Assembly: GCA_965659725.1 (NCBI GenBank)
Contig: CBFHXG010000010.1
Span: 1-64,000 of the forward strand
DNA length: 64,000 bases
Reading direction: 5' to 3'
Source of the DNA: Phaeocystidibacter sp965659725
Lineage (GTDB): Bacteria > Bacteroidota > Bacteroidia > Flavobacteriales > Schleiferiaceae
In this document: positions 25,605 to 33,622 of the stretch, one piece after another
How the letters are laid out: every line of letters begins with the position of its first letter
Numbering within the stretch: the first letter of the stretch is position 1
Translations under genes and position numbers: made by a program
The notes under the pieces: generated by a model
Seen by the model: the letters and a program-made list of their open reading frames with translations, nothing else
What the model was told of the DNA's origin: nothing
Databases searched by the model: none

Positions 25605-27545
25605 ATGGAAGAAAAGAAAGAATACGGCGCCTCGAGCATTCAGGTATTAGAAGGTTTAGAGGCAGTTCGTAAACGTCCGGCGATGTATATCGGCGACGTT
25701 GGCGTGAAAGGGCTTCACCACTTGGTTTACGAGGTGGTAGATAACTCTATCGATGAGGCTCTAGCAGGACATGCGAAGAACATCTTTGTTACTATTCACG
25801 AAGGGAACTCTATCACTGTTAAGGATGATGGTAGGGGTATTCCTGTCGACCATCACGAGAAGGAAGGCAGATCGGCTCTAGAGGTTGTAATGACCGTACT
25901 TCACGCGGGTGGTAAGTTCGATAAGGACTCTTATAAGGTATCTGGTGGTCTTCACGGTGTGGGTGTATCCTGTGTGAATGCACTTAGTACCAGCTTGAAA
26001 GCAGAAGTACACCGTAAAGGTGTCAAGTATGTTCAAGAATACGAGATCGGTGTACCTCAATATCCAGTGAAGGAAGTAGGCCCTACCGATTATCGCGGTA
26101 CGGTGGTGACGTTTCAGCCTGATGCGTCCATCTTCATGGAAACGACCTATCAATATGACATCCTCGCTGCTCGTATGCGTGAGTTGGCCTTCTTGAATCG
26201 CGGTATCAGCATTACGCTAACCGACGAGAGAGAGCAGGATGAAGAGGGTAAGTTCTTGGAGGAGACCTTTTACTCTGAAGGTGGTTTGGCGGAATTCGTT
26301 GAATTCATCGACCAAAGCCGTGAGAAAATGATCCCACGTGTCATCTTCATGGAAGGTGAACGAAACGATATTCCAGTTGAGGTAGCGATGCACTATAACA
26401 CTACCTATGCTGAGAACCTTCACTCTTACGTGAACAATATCAACACACACGAAGGCGGTACGCACCTCGCGGGCTTCCGTCGTGCTCTCACCCGCACGCT
26501 AAAGAAGTACGCAGACGAGAGTGGTATGTTGGCTAAGGAGAAGGTTGAGGTATCTGGCGACGACTTTCGTGAAGGTCTAACTGCCGTTATCTCCGTTAAG
26601 GTAATGGAGCCCCAATTTGAAGGTCAGACGAAAACAAAGCTGGGTAACAGCGAAGTTTCCGGTGCTGTAGATCAATTGGTAGGCGAAATGCTTACGAACT
26701 TCTTGGAAGAGAATCCGAATGAAGCTAAGATGATCGTTCAAAAGGTGATCTTGGCTGCTCGTGCTCGTGTTGCGGCTCGCAAGGCTCGTGAGATGGTGCA
26801 GAGAAAGACGGTCATGTCTTCAACCGGACTACCAGGAAAGCTATCCGACTGCGCCGAAACCGATCCTCAACAATGCGAAATATTCCTCGTCGAGGGTGAT
26901 TCCGCAGGAGGTACGGCCAAGCAAGGTCGCGACCGTAAGTTCCAAGCGATCCTTCCACTTCGAGGTAAGATCCTCAACGTTGAGAAGGCCATGCAACACA
27001 AGATCTTCGAGAACGAGGAGATCCGCAATATCTTCACGGCTTTGGGTGTAAGCGTTGGCACGGAAGAGGACTCAAAGGCCTTGAATACGGTAAAACTGCG
27101 CTATCACAAGATCATCATTATGTGTGATGCCGACGTGGACGGTTCTCACATTGCAACATTGATCCTTACCTTCTTCTTCCGCTATATGAAGGAGTTGATA
27201 GAAAGTGGTTACATCTACATTGCTTCACCTCCGTTGTACTTGCTGAAGAAAGGTTCTAAGCAACAATATGCTTGGGGAGAAGATCAACGTGATCGCCTAG
27301 CGCTCGAATTGGGCGGAGAAGAAGAAAAAGGAGTTTCTGTACAGCGTTACAAAGGTCTTGGTGAGATGAACGCCGAACAGCTTTGGGACACTACCATGAA
27401 CCCAGAATTTAGAACCCTGAAACAAGTAACGATCGAGAATGCCGCTGAGGCTGACCGTATCTTCTCTATGTTGATGGGAGATGATGTTCCACCTCGACGA
27501 GAATTCATCGAGAAGAACGCGAAATACGCCAAGATCGACGTCTAA
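25605..27545 (+). CDS. gyrB: DNA gyrase subunit B
   Basis: 646 residues, the compact GyrB length without the enterobacterial insertion. It supplies ATP hydrolysis for negative supercoiling with GyrA. Visible are the GHKL ATP site (VVDNSIDEALAGHA, DDGRGIPVDHH, GGLHGVGVSCVNALS), the transducer region, and the TOPRIM domain with FLVEGDSAGGTAKQGRDR, PLRGKILNVEKA and IIIMCDADVDGSHIATL, ending in YKGLGEMNAEQLWDTTMNP. It has its own promoter and terminator. In other Bacteroidota gyrB is followed by mdh and secDF in the same direction; here one opposite-strand gene lies between gyrB and mdh. Confidence 0.98.
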   Translation: MEEKKEYGASSIQVLEGLEAVRKRPAMYIGDVGVKGLHHLVYEVVDNSIDEALAGHAKNIFVTIHEGNSITVKDDGRGIPVDHHEKEGRSALEVVMTVLHAGGKFDKDSYKVSGGLHGVGVSCVNALSTSLKAEVHRKGVKYVQEYEIGVPQYPVKEVGPTDYRGTVVTFQPDASIFMETTYQYDILAARMRELAFLNRGISITLTDEREQDEEGKFLEETFYSEGGLAEFVEFIDQSREKMIPRVIFMEGERNDIPVEVAMHYNTTYAENLHSYVNNINTHEGGTHLAGFRRALTRTLKKYADESGMLAKEKVEVSGDDFREGLTAVISVKVMEPQFEGQTKTKLGNSEVSGAVDQLVGEMLTNFLEENPNEAKMIVQKVILAARARVAARKAREMVQRKTVMSSTGLPGKLSDCAETDPQQCEIFLVEGDSAGGTAKQGRDRKFQAILPLRGKILNVEKAMQHKIFENEEIRNIFTALGVSVGTEEDSKALNTVKLRYHKIIIMCDADVDGSHIATLILTFFFRYMKELIESGYIYIASPPLYLLKKGSKQQYAWGEDQRDRLALELGGEEEKGVSVQRYKGLGEMNAEQLWDTTMNPEFRTLKQVTIENAAEADRIFSMLMGDDVPPRREFIEKNAKYAKIDV

Positions 27546-27570
27546 TCGTTGAAAGGAACGCTGAGTAAAT

Positions 27571-27612
27571 AAGCCCCAAGGTCGGTATTGATCCTTGGGG
27601 CTTTTATTTTTA
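27571..27612 (+). terminator. Intrinsic terminator of gyrB
   Basis: Stem AAGCCCCAAGG (27571-27581) pairs perfectly with CCTTGGGGCTT (27593-27603), 11 base pairs, loop of 11, followed by TTATTTTTA. The reverse also gives an A/T-rich tail and could help end the gene at 27643. Confidence 0.92.
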
Positions 27613-27642
27613 TCTATTCAGGCGCATAGCCATTAAGCGCTT

Positions 27643-28854
27643 TTAGGTATGTGCAAAAAGTATGTCCAGTTCCGGAACATAAAGTGGACCTCCTGTGAAA
27701 TTTCCTAATCTTCGACTCTCTTCCGGGGAAATCAAGTGAGTACCTGTCGCCAGATCAATGGCTCTCAATTCTGATGCAATTGTGTAGTAAAGTGTGCCAT
27801 CTGTTACTTTGAAATCTCTCTGTGTTAGACTCAGATTAACGATCTCAGGAATTTCTCTTAAGGTCATACCTGTATGGATATCAATGGATACCCACGCGTC
27901 ATTTGATACAGAGGCGTATATAAGTTCGTTCTGAGAAATAAAACACTTCGAATCAAATCGAGCATTGCCCAAGATGGTAGTATACCATTGGCGCTGACCT
28001 GTTAGTAGATTGTATGCGAACAGTTTATTTTCAAGTGGGATAACAACTCTGTTGTCTTTAACGAGTAGTTCCTGGAAACAGACACGTTCCTGAAAGATCG
28101 TGTCAGTGAACATCACTTGATTGGTGTTGAGATTTATCAATTTTACCAATGTGTTTTGAGAATTATCCAGCCCACATGTGAGTGTCAAGATCTCGTCTCC
28201 ACTTGAGTTTCGAACCAATCGAAAGTTTGGTCGGTAATTGACTTGGGAAGTAGGGAATTCGGCTTGAGTGTAAATTGTGTCTGGCTGATAACTGCCGACA
28301 GGAGTTGAGATGATCGACCATTCTGAAGCACTCTTTTCTTCGTTCCAATCATCGATATAAACAAAGTTCCCCTCATATATGTGTGCGCCGCTATATCTAT
28401 GGTTGAGAGGTGATTGTAGAGCTATTTCACTCGCCCAAATGTGTGTCTCAGTTGTGGCATTGAAACATTGAAATCGTTCAGTAGATTCGAAGATCACATA
28501 TGGCCCTGAAATAATGGGTTTTTGATTTAGATAGATATTTAGGGTTCTCGCCCGTATCGGAGAATCGAGTGTTCTCGAACTATCTTCTGCAGTATCATAG
28601 ATGCCAAGTAGACCTTCTTCTCCAAAAATCATGTTCTTGGTTGGGATGACGAGCTTTCCAGAATTGTAGCCAAATTTTAAGTACCATTTGTCGGTCAGAG
28701 AGGTACCTATTGGAGATGAATAAAGGGTGTCTAAATTGAAGGATGTTTGATTGCCTGGATCGGTGTCAATCGGGTCAGGTTCACAAGACAATAAAAGAAT
28801 TGCCGCGATAATGAGTAGAGAGAGCTTCTTCACGATTATAGCATTTGATTCCAT
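27643..28854 (-). CDS. Lipoprotein with PQQ-like (quinoprotein) beta-propeller repeats
   Basis: 403 residues with a lipoprotein signal: KKLSLLIIAAILLLSC, lipid Cys24, after a seven-residue lead; a GTG at residue 8 (28833) is an alternative start. The mature protein shows propeller blades of PQQ type with DLATGTHLISPEE, NLLTGQRQWYTTIL, SVSNDAWVSIDIHTGMT and YDTAEDSSR. Such lipoproteins often act as scaffolds, as BamB does; this one lacks BamB's close match. It lies on the strand opposite to gyrB and mdh, between two genes that are usually neighbours, and looks AT-richer: three 60-base lines inside it gave 37-42% GC by hand, against 45-48% in lines from gyrB and mdh. Confidence 0.75.
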   Translation of the reverse strand: MESNAIIVKKLSLLIIAAILLLSCEPDPIDTDPGNQTSFNLDTLYSSPIGTSLTDKWYLKFGYNSGKLVIPTKNMIFGEEGLLGIYDTAEDSSRTLDSPIRARTLNIYLNQKPIISGPYVIFESTERFQCFNATTETHIWASEIALQSPLNHRYSGAHIYEGNFVYIDDWNEEKSASEWSIISTPVGSYQPDTIYTQAEFPTSQVNYRPNFRLVRNSSGDEILTLTCGLDNSQNTLVKLINLNTNQVMFTDTIFQERVCFQELLVKDNRVVIPLENKLFAYNLLTGQRQWYTTILGNARFDSKCFISQNELIYASVSNDAWVSIDIHTGMTLREIPEIVNLSLTQRDFKVTDGTLYYTIASELRAIDLATGTHLISPEESRRLGNFTGGPLYVPELDILFAHT

Positions 28855-29002
28855 AAAGTGCAGAATATTCTAAACTTTGTTCTCAAACACCCGTATTTGA
28901 ACGATTTACAACATAAAAGATGCCATTCCTTTTAAGGAACTGACAACTACTCCTTACCTTTACGACCCCATAATCAGTTTTTCAATTTAATATCATACAC
29001 CC

Positions 29003-29929
29003 ATGAAAATTTCTGTGATCGGTGCCGGTAACGTAGGTGCAAGTGTTGCGGAATATGCAGCCATGAAAGAGTTGGCTGACGAGATCGTATTGTTGGATAT
29101 CAAGGAAGGCTTCGCAGAAGGTAAGGCAATGGACCTTAACCAATGTGCTACCCTCAATGGTTTCAATTCTCACGTGATCGGTTCTACCAACGATTACTCT
29201 AAAACAGCTGGTTCTTCCGTAGTTGTTATCACCAGCGGTATCCCGCGTAAACCAGGCATGACCCGCGAAGAGTTGATCGGCACCAACGCCGGTATCGTGA
29301 AGTCGGTTACAGAAAACGTCTTGAAGCATTCACCAGATGCAATCCTCGTGGTTATTTCTAACCCAATGGACACGATGACCTACTTGGCGGTTAAGACGTC
29401 AGGTCTTCCTAAGAACCGCGTGATCGGTATGGGTGGTATCCTAGATAGTGCTCGTTTCAAGTACCGCTTGGCTGAAGCTATGGAGTGTAACCCGAATGAT
29501 GTACAAGGTGTAGTTATCGCTGGTCACGGAGATGCAACCATGCTTCCATTGACCCGCCTAGCTCAAAAGAACTCAACTCCAGTTTCCAACTATCTTTCTG
29601 CAGATGAAATGAAGAAGGTAGCTGAAGAAACCATGGTAGGTGGTAAAACACTTACTGGTCTTCTTGGAACCTCTGCATGGTACGCTCCAGGTGCTGCCGG
29701 AGCCGCGTTGGTTGAAGCCATCGTTCGCGACCAGAAGAAGGTTATGCCTTGCTCTGTATACCTCGATGGTGAATACGGACAAAAGGACCTTTGTCAAGGT
29801 GTACCGGTGGTTATCGGTCGCAATGGTTGGGAAGAGATCATCGATTACAAGTTGAATGACGAAGAGCAAGCCCTCTTCGACAAAAGCGCAGAATCCGTTC
29901 GTGCTATGAACGACGCATTGGAGCTCTAA
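29003..29929 (+). CDS. mdh: Malate dehydrogenase (LDH-like, NAD-dependent)
   Basis: 308 residues of the LDH/MDH superfamily. The dinucleotide-binding GAGNVG is at residues 7-12. Substrate and catalytic residues lie in GIPRKPGMTREEL (active-loop Arg pair, the malate-type signature), VISNPMDTMTYL, GMGGILDSARFKYRL (Asp-Arg) and IAGHGDATMLPL (catalytic His). It interconverts malate and oxaloacetate in the TCA cycle. A near-consensus -7 box (TACCTTTA, 28955-28962) lies upstream and a strong terminator behind. It lies between gyrB and secDF with accessory genes on both sides. Confidence 0.96.
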   Translation: MKISVIGAGNVGASVAEYAAMKELADEIVLLDIKEGFAEGKAMDLNQCATLNGFNSHVIGSTNDYSKTAGSSVVVITSGIPRKPGMTREELIGTNAGIVKSVTENVLKHSPDAILVVISNPMDTMTYLAVKTSGLPKNRVIGMGGILDSARFKYRLAEAMECNPNDVQGVVIAGHGDATMLPLTRLAQKNSTPVSNYLSADEMKKVAEETMVGGKTLTGLLGTSAWYAPGAAGAALVEAIVRDQKKVMPCSVYLDGEYGQKDLCQGVPVVIGRNGWEEIIDYKLNDEEQALFDKSAESVRAMNDALEL

Positions 29930-29952
29930 TCGCATTCTACCTCCTATACAAG

Positions 29953-29984
29953 AAAGGTCGCCTATTTCGGGCGACCTTTTTTTA
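29953..29984 (+). terminator. Intrinsic terminator of mdh
   Basis: Stem AAAGGTCGCC (29953-29962) and GGCGACCTTT (29970-29979), ten perfect pairs with a 7-base loop, then a run of seven T residues. Confidence 0.93.
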
Positions 29985-30371
29985 TGCTCTTATCATCATT
30001 GTGATGTATTTACTCTAAAAAGATCACCTCCTTGCTGGAGCTGCATATTAGCTACTCGAGTAGATAGACTAACCATGACCTGCGGAGGAACAGGGAGATC
30101 TGGAGGGGGGTAGATAGAATTTGTAGAGAGTGTTGTCAGGAGGGTAGGGCTTTTATGGCGGGTAGGCACCGGGCGTGGCTAGCCCCGCCCCAGTCTCAAG
30201 TTCGGAAGATCCGGGAACACCTTCCCCGTTTTCAGAGGATCAGTTTTGAACAAAGCCCAAGGGTAACTAAACGAATACAAACGTTTACCATACGGCTATT
30301 GGGAAGATTATTCGGAACTTGAAAGGTGGGTGGAGGTTGGAGGCCCCGCAAGATAGGGTCGGAGATCACCT
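29985..30371. other. Gene-free stretch with a G-rich patch
   Basis: About 390 bases between the mdh terminator and the DCC-family gene without a credible gene on either strand. Contents: a 12-base perfect palindrome CTACTCGAGTAG (30052-30063); a G-rich patch (about 30081-30180; one 60-base line counted by hand is 58% GC, well above its surroundings); a GC-rich hairpin at 30171-30190 (GGGCG/CGCCC outer stem with GGC/GCC inside); and the shared 20-base motif at 30268-30287. It may hold the 3' end of the minus-strand transcript or remnants of a lost gene. Confidence 0.6.
30268..30287 (-). repeat. 20-base shared intergenic motif, copy 1
   Basis: On the minus strand the 20 bases read as a TAAACGTTT half, GTATTCG and TTTA. 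They match the copy at 48319-48338 in 19 of 20 positions and the one at 51714-51733 in about 15. A palindromic AAACGTTT sits at 30279-30286. It lies in the gene-free stretch behind the DCC-family gene. Confidence 0.6.
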
Positions 30372-30388
30372 TTAAGGTAGAAATCTCG
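30363..30388 (-). other. Stem-loop at the DCC-family stop codon
   Basis: On the minus strand GAGAT...ATCTC closes around ACCTT...AAGGT with an internal loop. It includes the stop codon and has no T run, so it may be a weak terminator or mRNA 3'-end stabiliser. Confidence 0.35.
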
Positions 30389-30788
30389 ACCGCCATTCTA
30401 CAGGAGGCATGGGGCAAACATCATACTTGCCAAACCACTTATATCTCACCCTAGCTATTCCCTTATAGACCCAATCCCTGAAAGGCTTTGGGAAGATGTA
30501 TAGAATACCGAGTAGTTTCCAAAAACCTCCCATTCGCATGGCAATTTCAAGAGCTGCATTAGAATGGGTCAATATCTCATCTTCTGTTATTAGTATGAGA
30601 CTATCCACCTTTCGAAGACTGGCATCTTGCTCCAAATAAGTACTTGCAGTATCACCCTTCAAAGGAGCAAACTTGAATCTTTGCCTCTTGTCGTTCTTCA
30701 AGATCCACTTAACCGACCCATTGCATAGGGCGCAATGTCCATCATATAATAAGAGAAGATCTACGTCAGTGTTTGATGATCTTTGCAT
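30372..30788 (-). CDS. DCC-family thiol-disulfide oxidoreductase-like protein (DUF393)
   Basis: 138 residues from the ATG at 30788; longer in-frame starts add a basic stretch that runs through the previous gene and is not part of the family. The family pattern is clear: LLLLYDGHCALCNGSVKWI with a CxxC at Cys19 and Cys22, then FKFAPLKGDTASTYL, VDSLILIT, NAALEIAMRMGGFWKLL and the C-terminal VRYKWFGKYDVCPMPP. Members are thioredoxin-like and are proposed to handle thiols, without a firm reaction. The start lies 23 bases inside the 3' end of the FG-GAP gene, on the same strand, so they are probably one transcript. There is no partner that would suggest a substrate. Confidence 0.88.
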   Translation of the reverse strand: MQRSSNTDVDLLLLYDGHCALCNGSVKWILKNDKRQRFKFAPLKGDTASTYLEQDASLRKVDSLILITEDEILTHSNAALEIAMRMGGFWKLLGILYIFPKPFRDWVYKGIARVRYKWFGKYDVCPMPPVEWRSRFLP

Positions 30789-33480
30789 GCTTGGCCTTAT
30801 CTTCCTGTATAACGCGCAAGATATACATACCGTTCGCGAGTGTCGAGAGGTCGATCTCAGTTTCACCGTTCATCTCTCCACTGAATTGCAACCTTCCGTT
30901 CAAGTCGATCACTTGATATGAAGCATCATTATTATCTTCTAAAACGACACGAATACGCCCATCTGTTGGGTTCGGATAGATGTCTACGTTGAGTGGTTCT
31001 TCCACTTCAAAGGTGCTGACATCATTTGAACGGTATTCGCCTTTCATTAAGATCAACCCGCCTCCGTAGGTGCCTATAATGGCCTCAGGGAAGGAGTCGA
31101 AGTCGAGGTCACTAAAGTCTGCATTCATTCGACGGAAACCCGTTAGCAGATTTCCGGCTGGAGCTGTGATCGGACGAAGTTGCATACGCGTATTTGGGCG
31201 AAGAGTGGAAGTGGCAAGGTATGGCATGTTACAACCATTCTTAACATTCGAGTTCCAGCCCGTGATGTCGCCGTATGCGTTGGCATTAAATCCTACGTCC
31301 GTAACTTCTACGTGATTATCTACTAAAGGTAAGTTTCTACTAAAGCATATCTCGATCACTAAGCTGGACTCGCCATCCCAAATGAATGGTTCCTGGAGGT
31401 TGAAGTCGTTCCATCCTGGAGTGATCGGCGCCACGTAATCATATACTTCCACAAGATCACTTTGGAAACTATTGAGTTCAGTTGAATCTATGTTGCCCAT
31501 TCTAATGATCATACCATTTGTAAGGCTGTTAGAAGTGTTGGTGGTGGTAACCTTAAATCCAATACTTTCTACCTGTCCATAGACAAAACCCGCAGCCTGC
31601 AGTTCTGCAGCGGTGAAGAGTATCTGGTTCCTACCCGTTCTCTTCACGGCTCCAAAAGGAGTTTCTTCTGATGTTGAAGTTGATCCGCTTCCAGTTCCAA
31701 ACTGACTGTTATTTACGGATGGCTGGTTGATGATAGCAGCAGCGGAATCAAATTGTTGAACTCCGATATCTTCACTTCCTACCATCAGTAGGTCCTTGTT
31801 ATTGTAATCATACATGCGAGGAACGCTGTAGCCTTTGAACTGACCACGGAAGTCCATGTTGATACCGCCGAACTTGTTCGTTACAAAGCTGTAGTTGTTC
31901 GACCCCGTGTTCTCATAATAGTTGATGGTACCATCTTTCTCACCAATGATTAGGTCAAAATCTCCATCTCCATCGAAGTCATAGAGTTCAGGAGCTGCGT
32001 TTTGTCCTACATCAATCCCACCAAAATTGGGAGTCTGAAGAACGAAATTCGGACTGAGTAGTGTTCCGTTATTTTGATAATAGGCAAGTGTTCCATCCTC
32101 AAAACCAACGATCATATCGAAGTCACCATCCGAGTCCATGTCCGCAAAGGTTGGAATAGGAGAGAGAGGGTCGGCAATACCTGCGAAGGAGATCAAGTTC
32201 TTATTGGCAATGGTGAATGAGATATTAGATCCGGTGCTGGTATTGCGCAGATACCACATGGAAGGAAAATAATTACCTCCACTAAGCCAACGACCGCGAT
32301 TACCAACAACAATATCTTCCTGACCATCCCCATTGAGGTCCACAAAAGTTGGGAATGCTCCCTCGCCGAGATCAATCATCGTGGATTGAAGGAAAGAGCT
32401 ATCAACAAAATTAAAGGAAGGATTCGTGTTGGTGCCGTTATTCTTGTAGAACCACACCTGATTTAGGGTCTTTGATGGCATGATGTTAGGCGCTGCTACA
32501 AGGTCCTTTACGCCATCAAAGTCGAGATCCAGATAATAGAATGCAGGGAATACATAAAGGTCTACCATCACATTTCCATCAGGAGCCCAATCATTGGTCT
32601 GCGAACTCATATATGCACTATCGGCCGTGCCGGTATTTGTAAGCAAGGTTGATTCTGGGAAACTGATATCGCCCATCACGAGTTCCTGAAGACCATCGTT
32701 GTTCATGTCGAGAGAAAGAACGGTGGACCCCGCATGCTGAACATCTTCTGGTCCGTTCATCGGTGGAGCAGAACCTGGGATACAAGCATCCAGTACTACG
32801 CCATTGTTATTCGAGTCTTCTTGGAAACCACCCCAACACTCCTGACTTAGATTGTAATCCAATCCACAATTATTGGCAGATACGTTTTCATAGAAGTATA
32901 CTTGGACACCATTTGTTTCGAAGGAAAGGATATCGATATCACCATCCCCGTCAACATCTTGGATCACTGGCATATCCAACTCCAGAACGTACACCTGTGA
33001 TGTCTGTCCATTATTAAAGGTTGTCCTCAATAGCGGATCATTACCCAAAGCCCAAGTGAAAGAAAGACTATTTCCAGTACTCGTGTTTTCCCAAACTCCA
33101 ATGCCATTTGGCACCTTCGCAAAGAGATCCATCTTCCCATCACAGTTAAAATCTGCCGTCTTCACAATGAAGTTGAGATCGGGAAATGAGTCAACGTATT
33201 CCGGAGCGTATTTATAATTTCTCGCAGAACCAGTGCCCGTAGTTAGGTAAGGAAGCAGCGCACTTCCGTCGCGATCGAACACCAAGAGGTCCATTTGACC
33301 ATCGTTATTTAGATCGATCTCACTGAATTGTGGATTGTTCAAACCCGCAGCGAAGCCGTTTTCTAAAAGGGTTGAACCGTCCGTAACATCGGGGTGTAGA
33401 TATTCCTGAAACTGGAACTGACGCTGGGCGGAAAGAGAGAAGGTAACCGCCAAGAACAAGCTAATGAGAGTATATTTCAT
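30766..33480 (-). CDS. FG-GAP/VCBS-repeat T9SS type A surface protein
   Basis: 904 residues from the ATG at 33480, which begins a signal peptide (MKYTLISLFLAVTFSLSAQ); the frame is open six codons further upstream. The body has many Ca-binding FG-GAP/VCBS units, recognised by Asp-rich loops such as DLNNDGQMDLLVFDRDG, DVDGDGDIDILSF, DLNGDGQEDIVVGN, DMDSDGDFDMIVGF and DFDGDGDFDLIIGE, which would form a propeller. The C-terminus is a type A T9SS sorting domain (VDIYPNPTDGRIRVVLED...YQVIDLNGRLQFSGEM...LANGMYILRVI). It is likely exported and attached to the surface. The ligand is unknown; it is followed by the DCC-family gene. Confidence 0.92.
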   Translation of the reverse strand: MKYTLISLFLAVTFSLSAQRQFQFQEYLHPDVTDGSTLLENGFAAGLNNPQFSEIDLNNDGQMDLLVFDRDGSALLPYLTTGTGSARNYKYAPEYVDSFPDLNFIVKTADFNCDGKMDLFAKVPNGIGVWENTSTGNSLSFTWALGNDPLLRTTFNNGQTSQVYVLELDMPVIQDVDGDGDIDILSFETNGVQVYFYENVSANNCGLDYNLSQECWGGFQEDSNNNGVVLDACIPGSAPPMNGPEDVQHAGSTVLSLDMNNDGLQELVMGDISFPESTLLTNTGTADSAYMSSQTNDWAPDGNVMVDLYVFPAFYYLDLDFDGVKDLVAAPNIMPSKTLNQVWFYKNNGTNTNPSFNFVDSSFLQSTMIDLGEGAFPTFVDLNGDGQEDIVVGNRGRWLSGGNYFPSMWYLRNTSTGSNISFTIANKNLISFAGIADPLSPIPTFADMDSDGDFDMIVGFEDGTLAYYQNNGTLLSPNFVLQTPNFGGIDVGQNAAPELYDFDGDGDFDLIIGEKDGTINYYENTGSNNYSFVTNKFGGINMDFRGQFKGYSVPRMYDYNNKDLLMVGSEDIGVQQFDSAAAIINQPSVNNSQFGTGSGSTSTSEETPFGAVKRTGRNQILFTAAELQAAGFVYGQVESIGFKVTTTNTSNSLTNGMIIRMGNIDSTELNSFQSDLVEVYDYVAPITPGWNDFNLQEPFIWDGESSLVIEICFSRNLPLVDNHVEVTDVGFNANAYGDITGWNSNVKNGCNMPYLATSTLRPNTRMQLRPITAPAGNLLTGFRRMNADFSDLDFDSFPEAIIGTYGGGLILMKGEYRSNDVSTFEVEEPLNVDIYPNPTDGRIRVVLEDNNDASYQVIDLNGRLQFSGEMNGETEIDLSTLANGMYILRVIQEDKAKHAKIIKH

Positions 33481-33551
33481 GTTTGAGTTTTTGAACACTG
33501 GTAAGGTACGAAATCGCCCATTTTTTCAAGGGTTCAATGAGTGAACGGAAA

Positions 33552-33584
33552 TTGGGATTTATGAAATGAAGTTCTATATATTTG
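33552..33584 (+). promoter_or_regulatory. secDF promoter (TTG-N22-TATATTTG)
   Basis: A TTG (33552-33554) and a perfect -7 element TATATTTG (33577-33584) with 22 bases between them; both fit the Bacteroidota promoter. The start would be about 30 bases before the ATG at 33623. Confidence 0.65.
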
Positions 33585-33622
33585 CGCGTTATTGAAAACC
33601 CTTACGCTAAAAACACGCAACC

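Noticed and set aside
29003..29929. Lactate dehydrogenase instead of malate dehydrogenase
   Set aside because: The GIPRKPGMTREEL segment has the Arg typical of malate enzymes, and gene order beside gyrB and secDF fits mdh.
30789..30866. Longer start for the DCC-family gene (26 more residues)
   Set aside because: The added part is basic, inside the FG-GAP coding region and not part of the family; the ATG at 30788 fits better.
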